From contig CALTTF010000012.1 in assembly GCA_943908385.1 (NCBI GenBank), forward strand, positions 1 through 41,785: a DNA stretch of 41,785 nucleotides, given 5' to 3'. This stretch comes from an uncultured Corynebacterium sp. (lineage in GTDB: Bacteria; Actinomycetota; Actinomycetes; Mycobacteriales; Mycobacteriaceae). Both the position numbers and the translations under genes were made by a program. The notes beneath the pieces were generated by a model. It ran no database searches. It had not been told where the DNA came from and saw only the letters and a program-made list of their open reading frames with translations. Positions 33,742-41,681 of this stretch are shown in pieces (the first letter of the stretch is position 1; every line of letters begins with the position of its first letter).

Positions 33742-34570
33742 TGCTCATCCCGTCCTGGGCCACCAGGTCGTTGGCGGAGATGAAGTAGGTCTCCATCGTC
33801 CCGTCGACGACCGCCATCTTGTTCGACAACTCGTCTGGCAATCCTGCCCCGGCCGCGGCGAGCTGCGCGCGAACATCCTCCGGCGCCCACGATGCGTCGA
33901 TCGTGATCGGAATGGGGAGCCTGACCCCGGCGATTTCCGAGGTGATGGTCATCTTCGCCACGATGATGTGGAAGTTGCCGTTCAACGTCGTGATCTTGCC
34001 CGGCCCGGTGCGCTGCCAGATATCTTCCACGCCGGCGGCATCCCCCGGGAACCTGACGCGGAGGTTATCCAGCTCGACCCGATCCGCATCGATCCGGATC
34101 GCGGGCTTTGTTCCTTGCGCAGTGTCGACCTGAACGTACGACATCTTCACGTTGCCCAACAGCCTCGTGGAATCCGACTGCACCGTGAATGTCTCGCCCG
34201 TGGGCGTGCGCATCCCCTGAATCGGTGCGGGCGGCTCGAAATCGAAACCGCCGATCTTCCTCGGCACGACATCTTTGCCCTGCAATTGCGGAGGAAGCTC
34301 AAGCCCACCGGGTAGCTCAGGCGGCTTGTCGCCCCCAGCGTGTCCCGGCCCATTCTCAACTGGCGGCGGTGGCAATCCAGGCACCCCAGGAATCTCCGGT
34401 GGCGGTAGCTGCGGCGGTGCCGGCAACGGCGGTAACCCCGGCACACCGGGCACCTCAGGCAGCGACGGGAATTGTGCTGCCGCGATCCGGGGCGCGGCGA
34501 CGGAGACACCCGCCGTGAGGGCCGTGGTGAGAAGAATCGCGCCCAGCTTCGTCGTCAGCCGCGACCCCAT
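33731..34570 (-). CDS. Exported protein with proline-rich repeats, DUF6230/DUF6114 module
   Basis: The 279-residue precursor has a signal peptide (MGSRLTTKLGAILLTTALTA, cleavage likely near AAA/QF at residue 32). A low-complexity Pro segment follows (about 35-100) with the repeated unit PGVPGLPP. The C-terminal part (about 105-279) is predicted to be beta-rich, with VKMSYVQVDTAQG, IRIDADRVELDNLRVRFPG and ITTLNGNFHIIVAKMTIT. I do not recognise a named family for this part. A strong GGAGGG site precedes the start, which overlaps the DUF6114 stop by 16 bases, so it is the third gene of the operon. The protein probably acts in the cell envelope. Confidence 0.72.
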   Translation of the reverse strand: MGSRLTTKLGAILLTTALTAGVSVAAPRIAAAQFPSLPEVPGVPGLPPLPAPPQLPPPEIPGVPGLPPPPVENGPGHAGGDKPPELPGGLELPPQLQGKDVVPRKIGGFDFEPPAPIQGMRTPTGETFTVQSDSTRLLGNVKMSYVQVDTAQGTKPAIRIDADRVELDNLRVRFPGDAAGVEDIWQRTGPGKITTLNGNFHIIVAKMTITSEIAGVRLPIPITIDASWAPEDVRAQLAAAGAGLPDELSNKMAVVDGTMETYFISANDLVAQDGMSIKP

Positions 34571-35124
34571 GCACCCTCCTTCACCGTCCCCGGCTCAGCC
34601 TCTACCCCAGACTCCGCATGCGGTTGCGGATCGAGGTCTTCGTAGACACCGAATTCCTCAGTGAATTCCGCGGTGTCGTCGGAGCGAACAGGCTCAGCAG
34701 TCTCGACAGTCTCTTCTTCCGCTTCTTCCTCCAAGGAGCCCTTCTTCGGCTTGGCATCCGGCGACCAGGACAACGCCCACGCCCCGCCGAGCAGAGCAAA
34801 CAGGGTGCCGAGGAGAAAACCGCCGAAATTCGATGTAGGCAGTGCCACCAATCCGAGGATCATCGCGGTGATGCCGGTGAGAATCGGCGAATCGCCCTTC
34901 GACCACGTCATGATGCCGCAGGTGATCAGCAGGATGCCGATCAGCAATGTCGAAACACCCGAGATGGTGCTGACTTGGATCTGGATATTGGAGACCTCGA
35001 ACGACAGGTAGGCGGGCGTGAGAATGACCGCCCCGCCGAGAATCATCAGCAGACCGGCGCCGAAGGGACGGTCTTCACGCCACTGCCCGAAAGACTTTCG
35101 TGTTTTTCGACCATTAGCAGGCAT
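34555..35124 (-). CDS. DUF6114-family membrane protein
   Basis: The 189-residue protein has four hydrophobic helices over about residues 20-125 (LLMILGGAVILTPAYLSF, TISGVSTLLIGILLITCGIM, ILTGITAMILGLVALP, FLLGTLFALLGGAWAL), then an acidic cytosolic tail with many Glu residues. This four-helix layout next to a DUF6230 gene matches the DUF6114 family, which is conserved in actinobacteria but has no known function. I take ATG 35124 as start with AAGGAAG 6 nt upstream; a GTG at 35130 is possible. It overlaps the DUF6230 stop by 11 bases. Confidence 0.72.
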   Translation of the reverse strand: MPANGRKTRKSFGQWREDRPFGAGLLMILGGAVILTPAYLSFEVSNIQIQVSTISGVSTLLIGILLITCGIMTWSKGDSPILTGITAMILGLVALPTSNFGGFLLGTLFALLGGAWALSWSPDAKPKKGSLEEEAEEETVETAEPVRSDDTAEFTEEFGVYEDLDPQPHAESGVEAEPGTVKEGAWGRG

Positions 35125-35683
35125 TTTCACCTTCCTTGACCACTCCGATCTTGCCGTTGGCGGCAGTCAGCGAATCAGCGGAGATGGAAGTGGCGTAAAT
35201 CAACTGGTCTGTCGCGTCAAGGTGGGACATCGAAATGCCGAATGCGCCCGATTCAGCTTTATCCGACAGCTGCTTCGCGTCGACGCCGATCTGCGGGTTG
35301 GTCATCGTCATCGTGCCGCTGAGTTCCTTCGCACCGATCAACAGGTTCGTCGCCTTGGTGTTCGGTCCGTCCACCGTCATCTGGAAGCGGCGGTCGCCCA
35401 ATCCCGGCAACTTGATCGGGGCAGACATACACAGGTCCGTGATCGTCGCTTCCTTGAGCTTCAGGCGCGAGACAGCCAAGTCCCCGTCTTCCATCGCCTC
35501 ACGGTCGACGAAGAGATTGAAATCCTCCGCCTCGATGCCGCCGACTTTCTGAGTGAAGATCACGTTCGACAACGCCAAGCCGGCCGTGACACCGCTTTGC
35601 GCCATGGCGACGCCCTCCCCGGCGAGGGCGAGTAGCCCCACCCCGGCGATAGCGGCGAATCGGAGTTTCTTGGTGTGACCCAT
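35114..35683 (-). CDS. DUF6230-family exported protein
   Basis: The 189-residue protein begins with a signal-like sequence, MGHTKKLRFAAIAGVGLLAL, ending near AMAQSG (residue 30). The mature part is beta-rich, for example LALSNVIFTQKVGGIEAEDF and ISMSHLDATDQLIYATSISA, and ends in a single Cys. This is the layout of DUF6230 proteins, usually encoded beside DUF6114. Function is unknown; an envelope role is an inference. GAGAGG lies 8 nt before the ATG. It is the first gene of the three-gene operon. Confidence 0.72.
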   Translation of the reverse strand: MGHTKKLRFAAIAGVGLLALAGEGVAMAQSGVTAGLALSNVIFTQKVGGIEAEDFNLFVDREAMEDGDLAVSRLKLKEATITDLCMSAPIKLPGLGDRRFQMTVDGPNTKATNLLIGAKELSGTMTMTNPQIGVDAKQLSDKAESGAFGISMSHLDATDQLIYATSISADSLTAANGKIGVVKEGENAC

Positions 35684-35876
35684 GTGAGCACCTCTCGATC
35701 AAGTCGAATAGATAGTTGCTTAGGCCTCACAAACTACTCTCCAAAACGTGATCCGGCTCACTCATTTGTGGAATTTGTACATTTTTCCTCAAAAAGAAGG
35801 GCCTCAACTACAGAATCATGAATGGAATCAGCCATTACATGGGTTCGACCACTACGTTTCGAAGAGTCGCGAACCG
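35684..35876. other. AT-richer intergenic region between envelope module and toxin gene
   Basis: This 193-base stretch separates the DUF6230 start from the PIN toxin stop, both minus strand. It must contain the DUF6230 promoter. Its base composition is visibly lower in GC than most of the window and it has no gene I can support. Confidence 0.5.
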
Positions 35877-36431
35877 CTACCGGCGAAGCAGTGCCGCAGC
35901 CTCAGGCGCCCCAGCCCTTGCCAACGAGTCAAGTACGTCATCAACGGTTCTTGGTGGGTTCCTAAAAGCAGCCGTTGCATAGGTGATTACTTGATGGACT
36001 AGCGGGCTATAGAGGTCGATCAAGTCGCATAGGAACTCATCTGCGGATTGGGCCTCGATGCCATACTTTTTCAGTTCCCCCTCTGGATAATCGCGCTTAT
36101 TATCTGTGACGATCACTTGCGCACCGCATCGGATGGCTGCAGCAAGGACATGCCTGTCATCTGGATCTGGAAGATGGAGCGCTGAGATCAATTCCTCGTG
36201 CCCAGTAACGAGGCAGTCATCGACCGCCTCACACATGAGCGTTCTGGTTCTGGCAAGTCTTTTCGGATCAAGATCAGGCCGGTTGTTCTGCAAATTGTCG
36301 AATACTTCATCCAGGATCGTGGTCGTCCACCGGGCCTGAAAAATCCCGATCCCCGCTAACCTGATCAGGACGTCGCGCAGCATGCTGGGATAGAGCACGT
36401 TTGCGTCGTAGACCACCGTGAAGCGGCTCAT
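35877..36431 (-). CDS. PIN-domain ribonuclease toxin (VapC-like)
   Basis: The 184-residue protein has the four acidic residues of a PIN nuclease active site: Asp9 in VVYDANVLYPS, Glu42 in TTILDEVF, Asp92 in LPDPDDRHVLAAA, and Asp110 in VIVTDNKRDYP. Such toxins cut RNA, commonly tRNA or rRNA, when freed from their antitoxin; the target here is unknown. It belongs to the longer PIN_3-like group, and its C-terminal 65 residues after the PIN core are helical. The start overlaps the antitoxin stop (ATGA). The lower GC content of this stretch suggests acquisition by transfer. Confidence 0.85.
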   Translation of the reverse strand: MSRFTVVYDANVLYPSMLRDVLIRLAGIGIFQARWTTTILDEVFDNLQNNRPDLDPKRLARTRTLMCEAVDDCLVTGHEELISALHLPDPDDRHVLAAAIRCGAQVIVTDNKRDYPEGELKKYGIEAQSADEFLCDLIDLYSPLVHQVITYATAAFRNPPRTVDDVLDSLARAGAPEAAALLRR

Positions 36432-36877
36432 TCATACAGCCCCAATTCGTCGGAGAGATCTGTGAGCTTATCGGCAGCTGCACGTTGCTCAAAGACTCTC
36501 TGACGTTTGAACTCCTGGACGTCAGAGGCGTATACGCGCCGGTGAGTGCCTACTTTATGCCCTTTAAGCACGCCCTGATCCAGGAGCTTTACGACATGCG
36601 GACGAGAAACATTCAGCAGGTCTGCCGCCTGCTGTGTGGTCAGCTCAGCACTTGTTGGGATAACGCCGACGGTTTGCCCAGCGACGGTGCTAGCCAAGAT
36701 CTCGCGGAGCAGCTCGGCAACATCGCGAGATATGCGAATGGGTTCGTTTGTCCCCTCAACGATGACATCGATGTCGCCGACGTTCGTGTCCTCTTCTAGG
36801 GCGCGATTGAGATCCCGAAGTGCTTTGCGGGAAGTTGCCTTGGCATGGGCCGTACTGTTGTCTTGCGCGCTCGTCAT
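36428..36877 (-). CDS. Antitoxin with excisionase-type helix-turn-helix domain
   Basis: The 149-residue protein has an N-terminal region (1-75) without recognisable motifs, then a MerR/excisionase-like DNA-binding domain (about 78-128): LTTQQAADLLNVSRPHVVKL, then LDQGVLKGHKVGTHRRVYASD. Proteins of this type are regularly encoded upstream of PIN toxins and act as antitoxin and autorepressor. It overlaps the toxin start by 4 bases. There is no Shine-Dalgarno; TAGCAT (36884-36889, minus strand) lies six bases before the ATG, so the transcript may be leaderless. Repeats just upstream are candidate operators. Confidence 0.82.
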   Translation of the reverse strand: MTSAQDNSTAHAKATSRKALRDLNRALEEDTNVGDIDVIVEGTNEPIRISRDVAELLREILASTVAGQTVGVIPTSAELTTQQAADLLNVSRPHVVKLLDQGVLKGHKVGTHRRVYASDVQEFKRQRVFEQRAAADKLTDLSDELGLYE

Positions 36878-36892
36878 AGCCCCATGCTAACC

Positions 36893-36914
36893 AATAAACG
36901 AAATAAACGAAACG
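36893..36914. promoter_or_regulatory. Direct repeats upstream of the antitoxin gene
   Basis: AATAAACG occurs at 36893-36900 and 36902-36909, spaced 9 bases, followed by a partial copy AAACG (36910-36914). They sit within the -35 to -10 region of the antitoxin promoter and are likely binding sites for the antitoxin or toxin-antitoxin complex. Confidence 0.45.
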
Positions 36915-36941
36915 CTTGGTGATACGGGGGGGTTAAACGAC

Positions 36942-36975
36942 AAAATCCGGCGCCACGTTCTCGTGGTGCCGGATT
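36942..36975 (-). terminator. Intrinsic terminator of tRNA-Glu
   Basis: The arms AATCCGGC-G-CCACG (36944-36957) and CGTGG-T-GCCGGATT (36962-36975) pair over 14 positions with one mismatch and a 4-base loop. On the minus strand this hairpin follows the tRNA-Glu 3' end by 16 nt and runs into TTTT. Confidence 0.88.
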
Positions 36976-36991
36976 GTGCTGTATTTCTTTG

Positions 36992-37064
36992 TACCCCGTA
37001 CGGGATTTGAACCCGTGTTACCGCCGTGAGAGGGCGACGTCCTAGGCCGCTAGACGAACGGGGC
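36992..37064 (-). tRNA. tRNA-Glu (anticodon CTC)
   Basis: The 73-nt minus-strand sequence begins GCCCCGTTCGTCTAGCGG and ends CCCGTACGGGGTA. The anticodon loop is CTCTCAC between TCGCC and GGCGG, giving CTC for GAG codons. The first acceptor pair is a G-U, as in other actinobacterial tRNA-Glu. CCA is not encoded. A second copy lies at the right edge of the window. Confidence 0.95.
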
Positions 37065-37096
37065 GCGCTCGCTGTTGAATGCGACTAGCTAACAGT

Positions 37097-37155
37097 AAAA
37101 GATCCGCGCACGAGAACCAAATCAGCAGGTCACGCAGCTGTTCTCGCCGCGGATC
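37097..37155 (-). terminator. Terminator of the iron-type ABC transporter operon
   Basis: Long arms GATCCGCG...GAGAAC (37101-37117) and GTTCTC..CGCGGATC (37140-37155) pair around a 22-base loop. On the minus strand the hairpin lies 31 nt after the ATPase stop and is followed by TTTT (37097-37100). Confidence 0.75.
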
Positions 37156-37186
37156 GGTGCATCTAACCGTGCTCTTGTGCGCTCTT

Positions 37187-38263
37187 CTACGCCGGGTACA
37201 CCAGCGGTGCGTCGATACGCAGGGCCACGGTCTCCCCCACCTCGGGTTTCGGGTGCGCGGCCATGCGGGCGCGGAATTCCACGCCCCCGGCCTCGAGGTT
37301 CACCGAGTAGCTGTCCACTTCGAAGAGCACCGACGTCACGACCGCCTCGAGGTCGGTTCCGTCTATTTGATCGCTTGTCGACGCCACCTGCACCGCCCCC
37401 GAAAGCACCGCCACCGTGACCGCTGCGCCGTCTGCGAGCTGTTCCCCGCCGCCCTGACCGACCACGTTGACATCGCTGATGTTCCAGTGCAGCTCCGGGT
37501 CATCGACCACGATACGGCCGCCGTCCACGGTGCCGTCGAGAAGCGTTGCGTCGGAGATGAACGATGCCACCCACGCGCTTGCGGGCTGGGTGACTACGGC
37601 GTGCGGGGTATCGAATTGTTCGAGGGTGCCGTCGCGCAGCACGGCGATGCGGTCAGCGATCGCGATGGCTTCCTTGCGGTCGTGGGTGACGTGCACCGTG
37701 GTCAGCTCGTTGTTGCGCGTCAGCGAGACGATCTCGCGGCGCAGCGCGTCGCGCAACGGCTCGTCGAGGGCGGACAGGGCTTCGTCGAGAAGCAGCACGC
37801 GCGGTTCCGCGACGATCGCGCGGGCGAGTGCCACGCGCTGACGCTGGCCGCCCGACAACGTCGCGGGCTTGCGTTCGCCGTACCCCGCGAGCCCGACGGT
37901 TTCCAGCGTGCGCGCCACGCGCTGCGCGATCTCCCCGCGCTTCACACCTGTCCGGCGCAGCGGGTACGCGACATTGTCGGCGACGCTCATGTGCGGCCAG
38001 ACCGCGTGCTGCTGGAAGACCATGCCCATGTGCCGCTTTTCCGGCGGTGTGTCCGAGACGTCCTCGCCGCCGAGCGCAATGGTGCCCTCGGACGGCTCGA
38101 TGAAGCCCGCGATGGTGCGCAGCAGCGTGGTCTTGCCCGAGCCGGACGGACCGACGAGCGCGACGAATTCGCCGCTGGGAATGTGCAGCGTGATGTCGTC
38201 CAGACCGCGCGTGCCGTCCGGGAAGGTGACGCCGAGGTTGTCGATACCGATGTCGCTCATCAT
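37187..38263 (-). CDS. Fe3+-type ABC transporter ATP-binding protein
   Basis: The 358-residue ATPase has Walker A GPSGSGKT (38-45), Q-loop MGMVFQQHAVWPHM, signature LSGGQRQRVALARAI, Walker B VLLLDEALSALDEPL and H-loop VHVTHDRKEAIAIAD. The C-terminal 120 residues are a TOBE-like regulatory domain, as in FbpC/PotA/CysA-type importers. The Walker B has Ala where Pro is commoner, a known variant. The start overlaps the permease stop by 4 bases (ATGA, 38260-38263), so it is the last gene of the operon. Confidence 0.88.
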   Translation of the reverse strand: MMSDIGIDNLGVTFPDGTRGLDDITLHIPSGEFVALVGPSGSGKTTLLRTIAGFIEPSEGTIALGGEDVSDTPPEKRHMGMVFQQHAVWPHMSVADNVAYPLRRTGVKRGEIAQRVARTLETVGLAGYGERKPATLSGGQRQRVALARAIVAEPRVLLLDEALSALDEPLRDALRREIVSLTRNNELTTVHVTHDRKEAIAIADRIAVLRDGTLEQFDTPHAVVTQPASAWVASFISDATLLDGTVDGGRIVVDDPELHWNISDVNVVGQGGGEQLADGAAVTVAVLSGAVQVASTSDQIDGTDLEAVVTSVLFEVDSYSVNLEAGGVEFRARMAAHPKPEVGETVALRIDAPLVYPA

Positions 38264-39873
38264 GACTCCTTAGCGGGGGTGCGCACCGTCAGCGCGAGCG
38301 CGACGATACCGATCGCCACGAACATCAGCGCCAGTGCGGAAGCTTGGTTGTAGTTGCCGGACTGCTGCAGATTGAACAGCTGCACGCCGATCGTGGTCGT
38401 GCCGGGGGCGACGAGCAGGATCGAGATGGTCAATTCGCGCACGGCGGTCACTGCGACGAGCACCGCACCGGAGGCGACCGCCGGCAGCGCCATCCGGCCG
38501 GAGGTGTCCCACATCGCCCGGAGCCTGCCCGCACCGGAAATTTGCGCGGCCTCCTCCACCGCCGCGGGGATCTTCCGCAGCGGGGCGCGCACCGCCTGCA
38601 GCACCATGGAGGTGAACGCGCAGACGTAGGCGAAGAGGATCACCCAGCGGGTGTTGTACATGTCCGTGTAGCGCGAGACGATCACCCAGCCAACGCCGAT
38701 AATCAGGCCGGGAAGTGCCGACGGCAGCAGGGTGAGCAGGCTCAGCACCGTATTCGAGCGCGCCTGCGTGCGGGTGACCAGCAGACCGATCGCCCAGCCG
38801 AAGAGGCCGCACAGAAGCGCCGCACCGGCGGCCAGGGTCACGGAGTTGACGAAGCCTTCCTGCACGCGCGGATTCGACAGCGTGCGCGCGAAATTGTCGA
38901 GGGAGATCGTCTCCCACGTCAGCGGCACGCCCGGGGCGGGCAGAAACGCGCGGCGCGCGAGCCCGAGCACAGGCCCCAGCGTGATCGCCAGCGCGATGAC
39001 CCACGTCGCCGCGGTCACGGGCCACTTGGCTTTACCGAGCGAGAGCTTCATCGTCCCGCCGCCGCTCACCGTCGACGAGCCGCGGCGCGAGACCAGGTAA
39101 TCCGCCACGACAGCGCCGATTCCCAGCAGCATCAGCACAGCGCCCACCGTGGAGACGACCTGCAGCGGGTTGCTCACCGTTCCAGACTCCATGAAGCGGT
39201 AGACCATCGTCGCGAGAGTCTCGAAACGCACGGGCGAACCGAGAATCGACGGAATGCCGAAATCCGCCAGGTTCGCCACCGCCGTCAGTGTGAACGAGCT
39301 CAGCAGCGCCGGGCCGAGCAGAGGAATCGTCACTGTGCGCAGCACCGTCCAGGTCCCCGCCCCGCCGACGCGGGCGGCGAGCTCAAGGTCCGAAGGAATC
39401 GACCGCAGCGCCGCCGCCACAATCACGTACACCAGCGGGTACGAGTGCAGCATCATCAGGAAAATGATGCCGTCCGCGCCGTACATGTCCCACAGCGGCC
39501 GCCCGAAGACCGCGTTGAGCCCCTGGTTGCGCCCGAAGAGCTGCAGCCACGAGATCGCGCCGACGAACGGCGGCACCAGCAGCGGCGAGAGCAGGAACAG
39601 CCGCAGCGCGCCCGCGCCCGCAATATCGGTTCGTTCCAGCAGGATCGCGACAGCGGTTCCTACGAGCACAGCGCTTATCGACGACGCCAATGTCGTGTAG
39701 ACCGAATTCCACGTCGCCGCGGCAAGGCCCTGCTCCACCAGGACCGGAAACTGGTTGCCTCCGAGCGCGAGAGAGATGACCATCGCCAGCGGCGCGATGA
39801 AGATCGCTGCCGCCAGCAGCCAGATGCCCAGCCGCGCGAAAGCGACGCCGCCGGAAGAAAAACGTGTGCCCAC
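38260..39873 (-). CDS. Fe3+-type ABC transporter permease, fused double domain
   Basis: The 537-residue membrane protein contains two homologous binding-protein-dependent permease halves in one chain, the layout of FbpB/AfuB-type iron permeases and some phosphonate permeases. About twelve hydrophobic segments are seen. The EAA-type loops are around SIPSDLELAARVGGAGTWTV in the first half and KIPAAVEEAAQISGAGRLRA in the second. The start is a GTG at 39871-39873. It follows the binding-protein gene after a 76-base gap containing a hairpin. Confidence 0.86.
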   Translation of the reverse strand: MGTRFSSGGVAFARLGIWLLAAAIFIAPLAMVISLALGGNQFPVLVEQGLAAATWNSVYTTLASSISAVLVGTAVAILLERTDIAGAGALRLFLLSPLLVPPFVGAISWLQLFGRNQGLNAVFGRPLWDMYGADGIIFLMMLHSYPLVYVIVAAALRSIPSDLELAARVGGAGTWTVLRTVTIPLLGPALLSSFTLTAVANLADFGIPSILGSPVRFETLATMVYRFMESGTVSNPLQVVSTVGAVLMLLGIGAVVADYLVSRRGSSTVSGGGTMKLSLGKAKWPVTAATWVIALAITLGPVLGLARRAFLPAPGVPLTWETISLDNFARTLSNPRVQEGFVNSVTLAAGAALLCGLFGWAIGLLVTRTQARSNTVLSLLTLLPSALPGLIIGVGWVIVSRYTDMYNTRWVILFAYVCAFTSMVLQAVRAPLRKIPAAVEEAAQISGAGRLRAMWDTSGRMALPAVASGAVLVAVTAVRELTISILLVAPGTTTIGVQLFNLQQSGNYNQASALALMFVAIGIVALALTVRTPAKES

Positions 39874-39913
39874 TATGTTCTGAACTGTTCCGTGAGAGTG
39901 ACCGTGACAGGTT

Positions 39914-39947
39914 CAGCGGAAGGCCGAGGGTGACGGCCTTCCCGCTG
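39914..39947 (-). other. Intercistronic hairpin between binding-protein and permease genes
   Basis: CAGCGGAAGGCCG (39914-39926) pairs with CGGCCTTCCCGCTG (39934-39947) apart from one bulge, with a 7-base loop. There is no T-run on the minus strand. Such hairpins after a solute-binding protein gene often block 3' exonucleases and give more binding protein than permease. Confidence 0.6.
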
Positions 39948-39949
39948 GA

Positions 39950-41014
39950 TTACTTGACCGCGTTCTGGAAGAACTCGACGGAGCGCTCTCGGTCGTTGGA
40001 CAGAGTCTCATCGTCGACGGTCATGAGCTCGATCTCCTCGAGCTTCGGTGCGTCGCCCGGGGTGCCCACGGAGTCGACGACCGGCAGGTAGTTCTGCTCG
40101 ACAGCGATCTTCTGCGCCTTCTCCGACAGGATGAAGTTGATGTAGCGCTGGGCCGCTTCTTTCTTCTCCGAGTCCTTGAACACGGCGATCGGCTCGGTGA
40201 TGTACGGGGAGCCCTCGGTGGCGTAGACCTCCTTGATCGGCGAGCCCTTGGCCGCCAGGTCGCGCACCAGGTAGTCCACGACGACACCGACCGGGTGGCC
40301 GCCGCCGGCGATCTCCTGGGAGGTCGGGCCGTTGGAGGCGGCGATCATCGGCTTATTCTTGCCCAGGTCTTCCACCCAGGTCTCGCCGAGCTTCTCGTTG
40401 TTCATCCACACGGTCGCGTTGAACGCGGCGGCACCGGAGACAGCCGGGTCCGGCATGACGATCTTGTCCATGTACTTCTCGTCCGTCAGGTCCTCCCAGG
40501 AGGCCGGTGCGTCAGCCTGGTCGATGACGTCGGTGTTGTACGCGATGATCGTCGGGATGAGGCGGGTGCCCACGTAGAAGCCGTCGGCGTCGACGACCTC
40601 TTCGAGAACGCCGTCGGTCTTCACGTCGTCGAACTTGGCCAGCAGGTCGTCGGACTTGAAGCCCTCGAACGTCGGTGCGTCAGCGGCCCAGATGATGTCG
40701 CCTTCGACCTTGCCGGAGGATTTCTCCGCGTCGATGCGCGCCTTCAGGTCGCCGGTGCCGGCACGGTAGACCTCGACCTCGACGTCCGGGTTCTCCTCGG
40801 TGAACGCCTGGTTGATCTCGTCGACCTTCTCTTCCGGCTCGGAGGTGTAGACCGTGATGACGGACTTCTCGCCGGACTGTTCCGCGGTGCTGTCGCCGTT
40901 GCCGCTGCCGCCTGCAGCGGAATCGTCGGTGCTCGGCTCGGAGCAGCCGGCCAGAGCGATTGCAGCGGCGCCGCACACGGCGATCAGGGACAGGGGCTTA
41001 CGGGAAATGCGCAT
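39950..41014 (-). CDS. Fe3+-type ABC transporter substrate-binding lipoprotein
   Basis: The 354-residue lipoprotein has a signal peptide with lipobox LAGC (Cys24), a Ser/Gly/Asp-rich linker, and a solute-binding fold: VITVYTSEPEEKVDEINQAF, GDIIWAADAPTFEGFKSDDL, GTRLIPTIIAYNTDVIDQAD, SWEDLTDEKYMDKIVMPDP and GHPVGVVVDYLVRDLA. These match the iron/phosphonate-type periplasmic binding group (FbpA/FutA or PhnS-like). The ligand remains open, since I see no convincing DtxR box upstream. AGAGGA lies 10 nt before the ATG, within a pair of direct repeats. It heads the operon. Confidence 0.85.
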   Translation of the reverse strand: MRISRKPLSLIAVCGAAAIALAGCSEPSTDDSAAGGSGNGDSTAEQSGEKSVITVYTSEPEEKVDEINQAFTEENPDVEVEVYRAGTGDLKARIDAEKSSGKVEGDIIWAADAPTFEGFKSDDLLAKFDDVKTDGVLEEVVDADGFYVGTRLIPTIIAYNTDVIDQADAPASWEDLTDEKYMDKIVMPDPAVSGAAAFNATVWMNNEKLGETWVEDLGKNKPMIAASNGPTSQEIAGGGHPVGVVVDYLVRDLAAKGSPIKEVYATEGSPYITEPIAVFKDSEKKEAAQRYINFILSEKAQKIAVEQNYLPVVDSVGTPGDAPKLEEIELMTVDDETLSNDRERSVEFFQNAVK

Positions 41015-41027
41015 GACAGTGTCGTCC

Positions 41028-41045
41028 TCTCAGATTGTTCTCAGA
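41028..41045. repeat. Direct repeat TCTCAGA in the leader of the binding-protein gene
   Basis: TCTCAGA occurs at 41028-41034 and again at 41039-41045, an 11-base period, so both copies lie on the same face of the DNA helix. The first copy overlaps the purine-rich ribosome binding site of the transporter operon. It could be a regulator site. Confidence 0.4.
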
Positions 41046-41107
41046 CGGCGCTCACGGTAGCACCGCCTGCCCCACCCCGCTCGGCAAGTGACACAGGTCT
41101 CTCACAC

Positions 41108-41677
41108 CTAGCTGTCGCGCATCTTCTGCCTGCGAATGTCCAGTGCGATGGCGATGCCGATAACGGCGGCGTGGACATTTTCGTCGAGCCCCGGCTCAAA
41201 AGCGACGCGGTACGTCGTCTTGCCCATCAGAGCTCTGCCCATGCCGGAGAATTCCGCGTCCACGCGCGCGATCGTGCGTCCTTGGCTCGTCAGCGCGTAA
41301 TTGAGCTGGAAGACCTCGCCTTTGATTTCCACCTGCGGATAGCCCGCGATATCCACGTCGTATTTCGCGCCGATCCAGGCGAACCGTTTGGTGATGTGCG
41401 CGAGTTCCGCCTGGCCTCCGGTCTGCGGGTCGGCGCGGTGCACGGTGTACCGGTCACGGATGATATTCACCGGATCCTCGATCGCCAAGACAGGCGTGCC
41501 AGCGGCATCGAATACTTCGACCCCGCGGGAGGCCCTGAACAGATCGCTCAGCTTCAGCGTCTGCCGCGCCAAGCCGAGCTGTGCGCCCTGCGTATCGGTG
41601 ATGGTGAATTCGTCGCGGCCGATCGCCTTCGACTGGGAGATGATGAGTTCATTCGTGTGCAGCATGGCGGCCAGCAT
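41108..41677 (-). CDS. LURP-one-related protein
   Basis: The 189-residue protein matches the LURP-one/tubby-like barrel family: IISQSKAIGRDEFTITDTQG, LFRASRGVEVFDAAGTPVLA, IRDRYTVHRADPQTGGQAEL, and a C-terminal hydrophobic helix (NVHAAVIGIAIALDI) that runs through the barrel in known structures. Bacterial members have no firm function; they are linked to membrane lipids by similarity to scramblases. ATG 41677 is preferred since GGAGG lies 8 nt upstream; the ATG 4 codons later has none. That GGAGG is part of the tRNA-Glu terminator hairpin, so expression is likely tied to the structure. Confidence 0.78.
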   Translation of the reverse strand: MLAAMLHTNELIISQSKAIGRDEFTITDTQGAQLGLARQTLKLSDLFRASRGVEVFDAAGTPVLAIEDPVNIIRDRYTVHRADPQTGGQAELAHITKRFAWIGAKYDVDIAGYPQVEIKGEVFQLNYALTSQGRTIARVDAEFSGMGRALMGKTTYRVAFEPGLDENVHAAVIGIAIALDIRRQKMRDS

Positions 41678-41681
41678 AACG

